A stretch of 33,523 nt of DNA from Deltaproteobacteria bacterium (GTDB lineage Bacteria > Desulfobacterota > Syntrophia > Syntrophales > JAAYKM01). Each line of letters starts with the position of its first letter. The first letter of the stretch is position 1. A model generated the notes under the pieces. The model made no database searches and was not told the origin of the DNA. It saw only the letters and a program-made list of their open reading frames with translations. Positions 33,512 to 33,523 of the stretch are shown one piece after another. The position numbers and the translations under genes are program-made. The stretch is from NCBI GenBank assembly GCA_012522415.1, contig JAAYKM010000005.1, forward strand, positions 1 to 33,523, in the 5' to 3' direction.

Positions 33512-33523
33512 CAGATGAAACCA

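Noticed and set aside
33124-33523. Duplicate of the tRNA-Pro 3' end as an attachment site
   Set aside because: I saw no second copy of the T-arm or acceptor sequence in the remaining 400 bases; it may lie beyond the window.
1-33523. CRISPR array, prophage, toxin-antitoxin or defence island
   Set aside because: No regularly spaced repeats and no cas, phage structural or defence genes; the only mobile-element trace is the integrase relic at the right end.

Overview
The window is a stretch of chromosome from a Gram-negative, probably strictly anaerobic bacterium. It most resembles the former Deltaproteobacteria (Desulfobacterota, Syntrophus-like). This is inferred from gene content and order, not from a database search. 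The main indications are a complete tolQ-tolR-tolA-tolB-pal-cpoB cluster and heptose activation (rfaE2), which imply an LPS outer membrane. There is also an oxygen-sensitive indolepyruvate:ferredoxin oxidoreductase (iorAB), the order ispG-proS-rel, a RecG with an N-terminal extension, and a homoserine dehydrogenase followed by an archaeal-type phosphoglycerate mutase homologue. Almost everything is housekeeping. I found no defence island, CRISPR array, biosynthetic cluster or intact mobile element.

Layout. (1) 1-1638: 3' part of a PAS hybrid histidine kinase cut by the window edge. (2) 7509-1780, minus strand: rsfS-comF-rfaE2-dksA-priA-fmt, a run for ribosome silencing, phosphoribosyltransferase/competence, heptose activation, stringent-response transcription control, replication restart and initiator tRNA formylation. 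(3) 7753-9614: a TIM-barrel sugar-phosphate isomerase-like gene translationally coupled to a lone DppB-type permease. (4) 9638-14711: the Tol-Pal envelope cluster with a good promoter and a strong terminator. Its tolB is interrupted in the assembled sequence by an in-frame stop. (5) 16623-14818, minus strand: purM-purN, divergent from recG. (6) 19344-30934: hom, an apgM-type putative homoserine kinase, ybgC, a TPR membrane protein, iorA, iorB, ispG, proS and rel, tightly packed and all on the plus strand. (7) 30947-33034: amidase, rph and rdgB; rdgB seems to start at CTG inside the rph stop codon. (8) 33047-33523: tRNA-Pro(UGG) with a terminator, then a decayed tyrosine integrase and an AT-rich region carrying a perfect 14-bp inverted repeat over a sigma70-like promoter.

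How the genes work together. TolQRA form the proton-driven inner-membrane motor that acts through TolB on Pal, with CpoB as periplasmic partner. PurM and PurN serve purine synthesis. Hom with the apgM-like protein would give homoserine and, if the kinase proposal is right, O-phosphohomoserine for threonine. IorAB oxidises aromatic 2-oxoacids with ferredoxin. Rel and DksA are both present, so a stringent response can be expected.

Most worth a second look: the broken tolB reading frame (about 11921-11938), the CTG start of rdgB (32444), the apgM-type gene beside hom, the structured leader in front of hom, and the integrase relic plus inverted-repeat promoter at the right edge.
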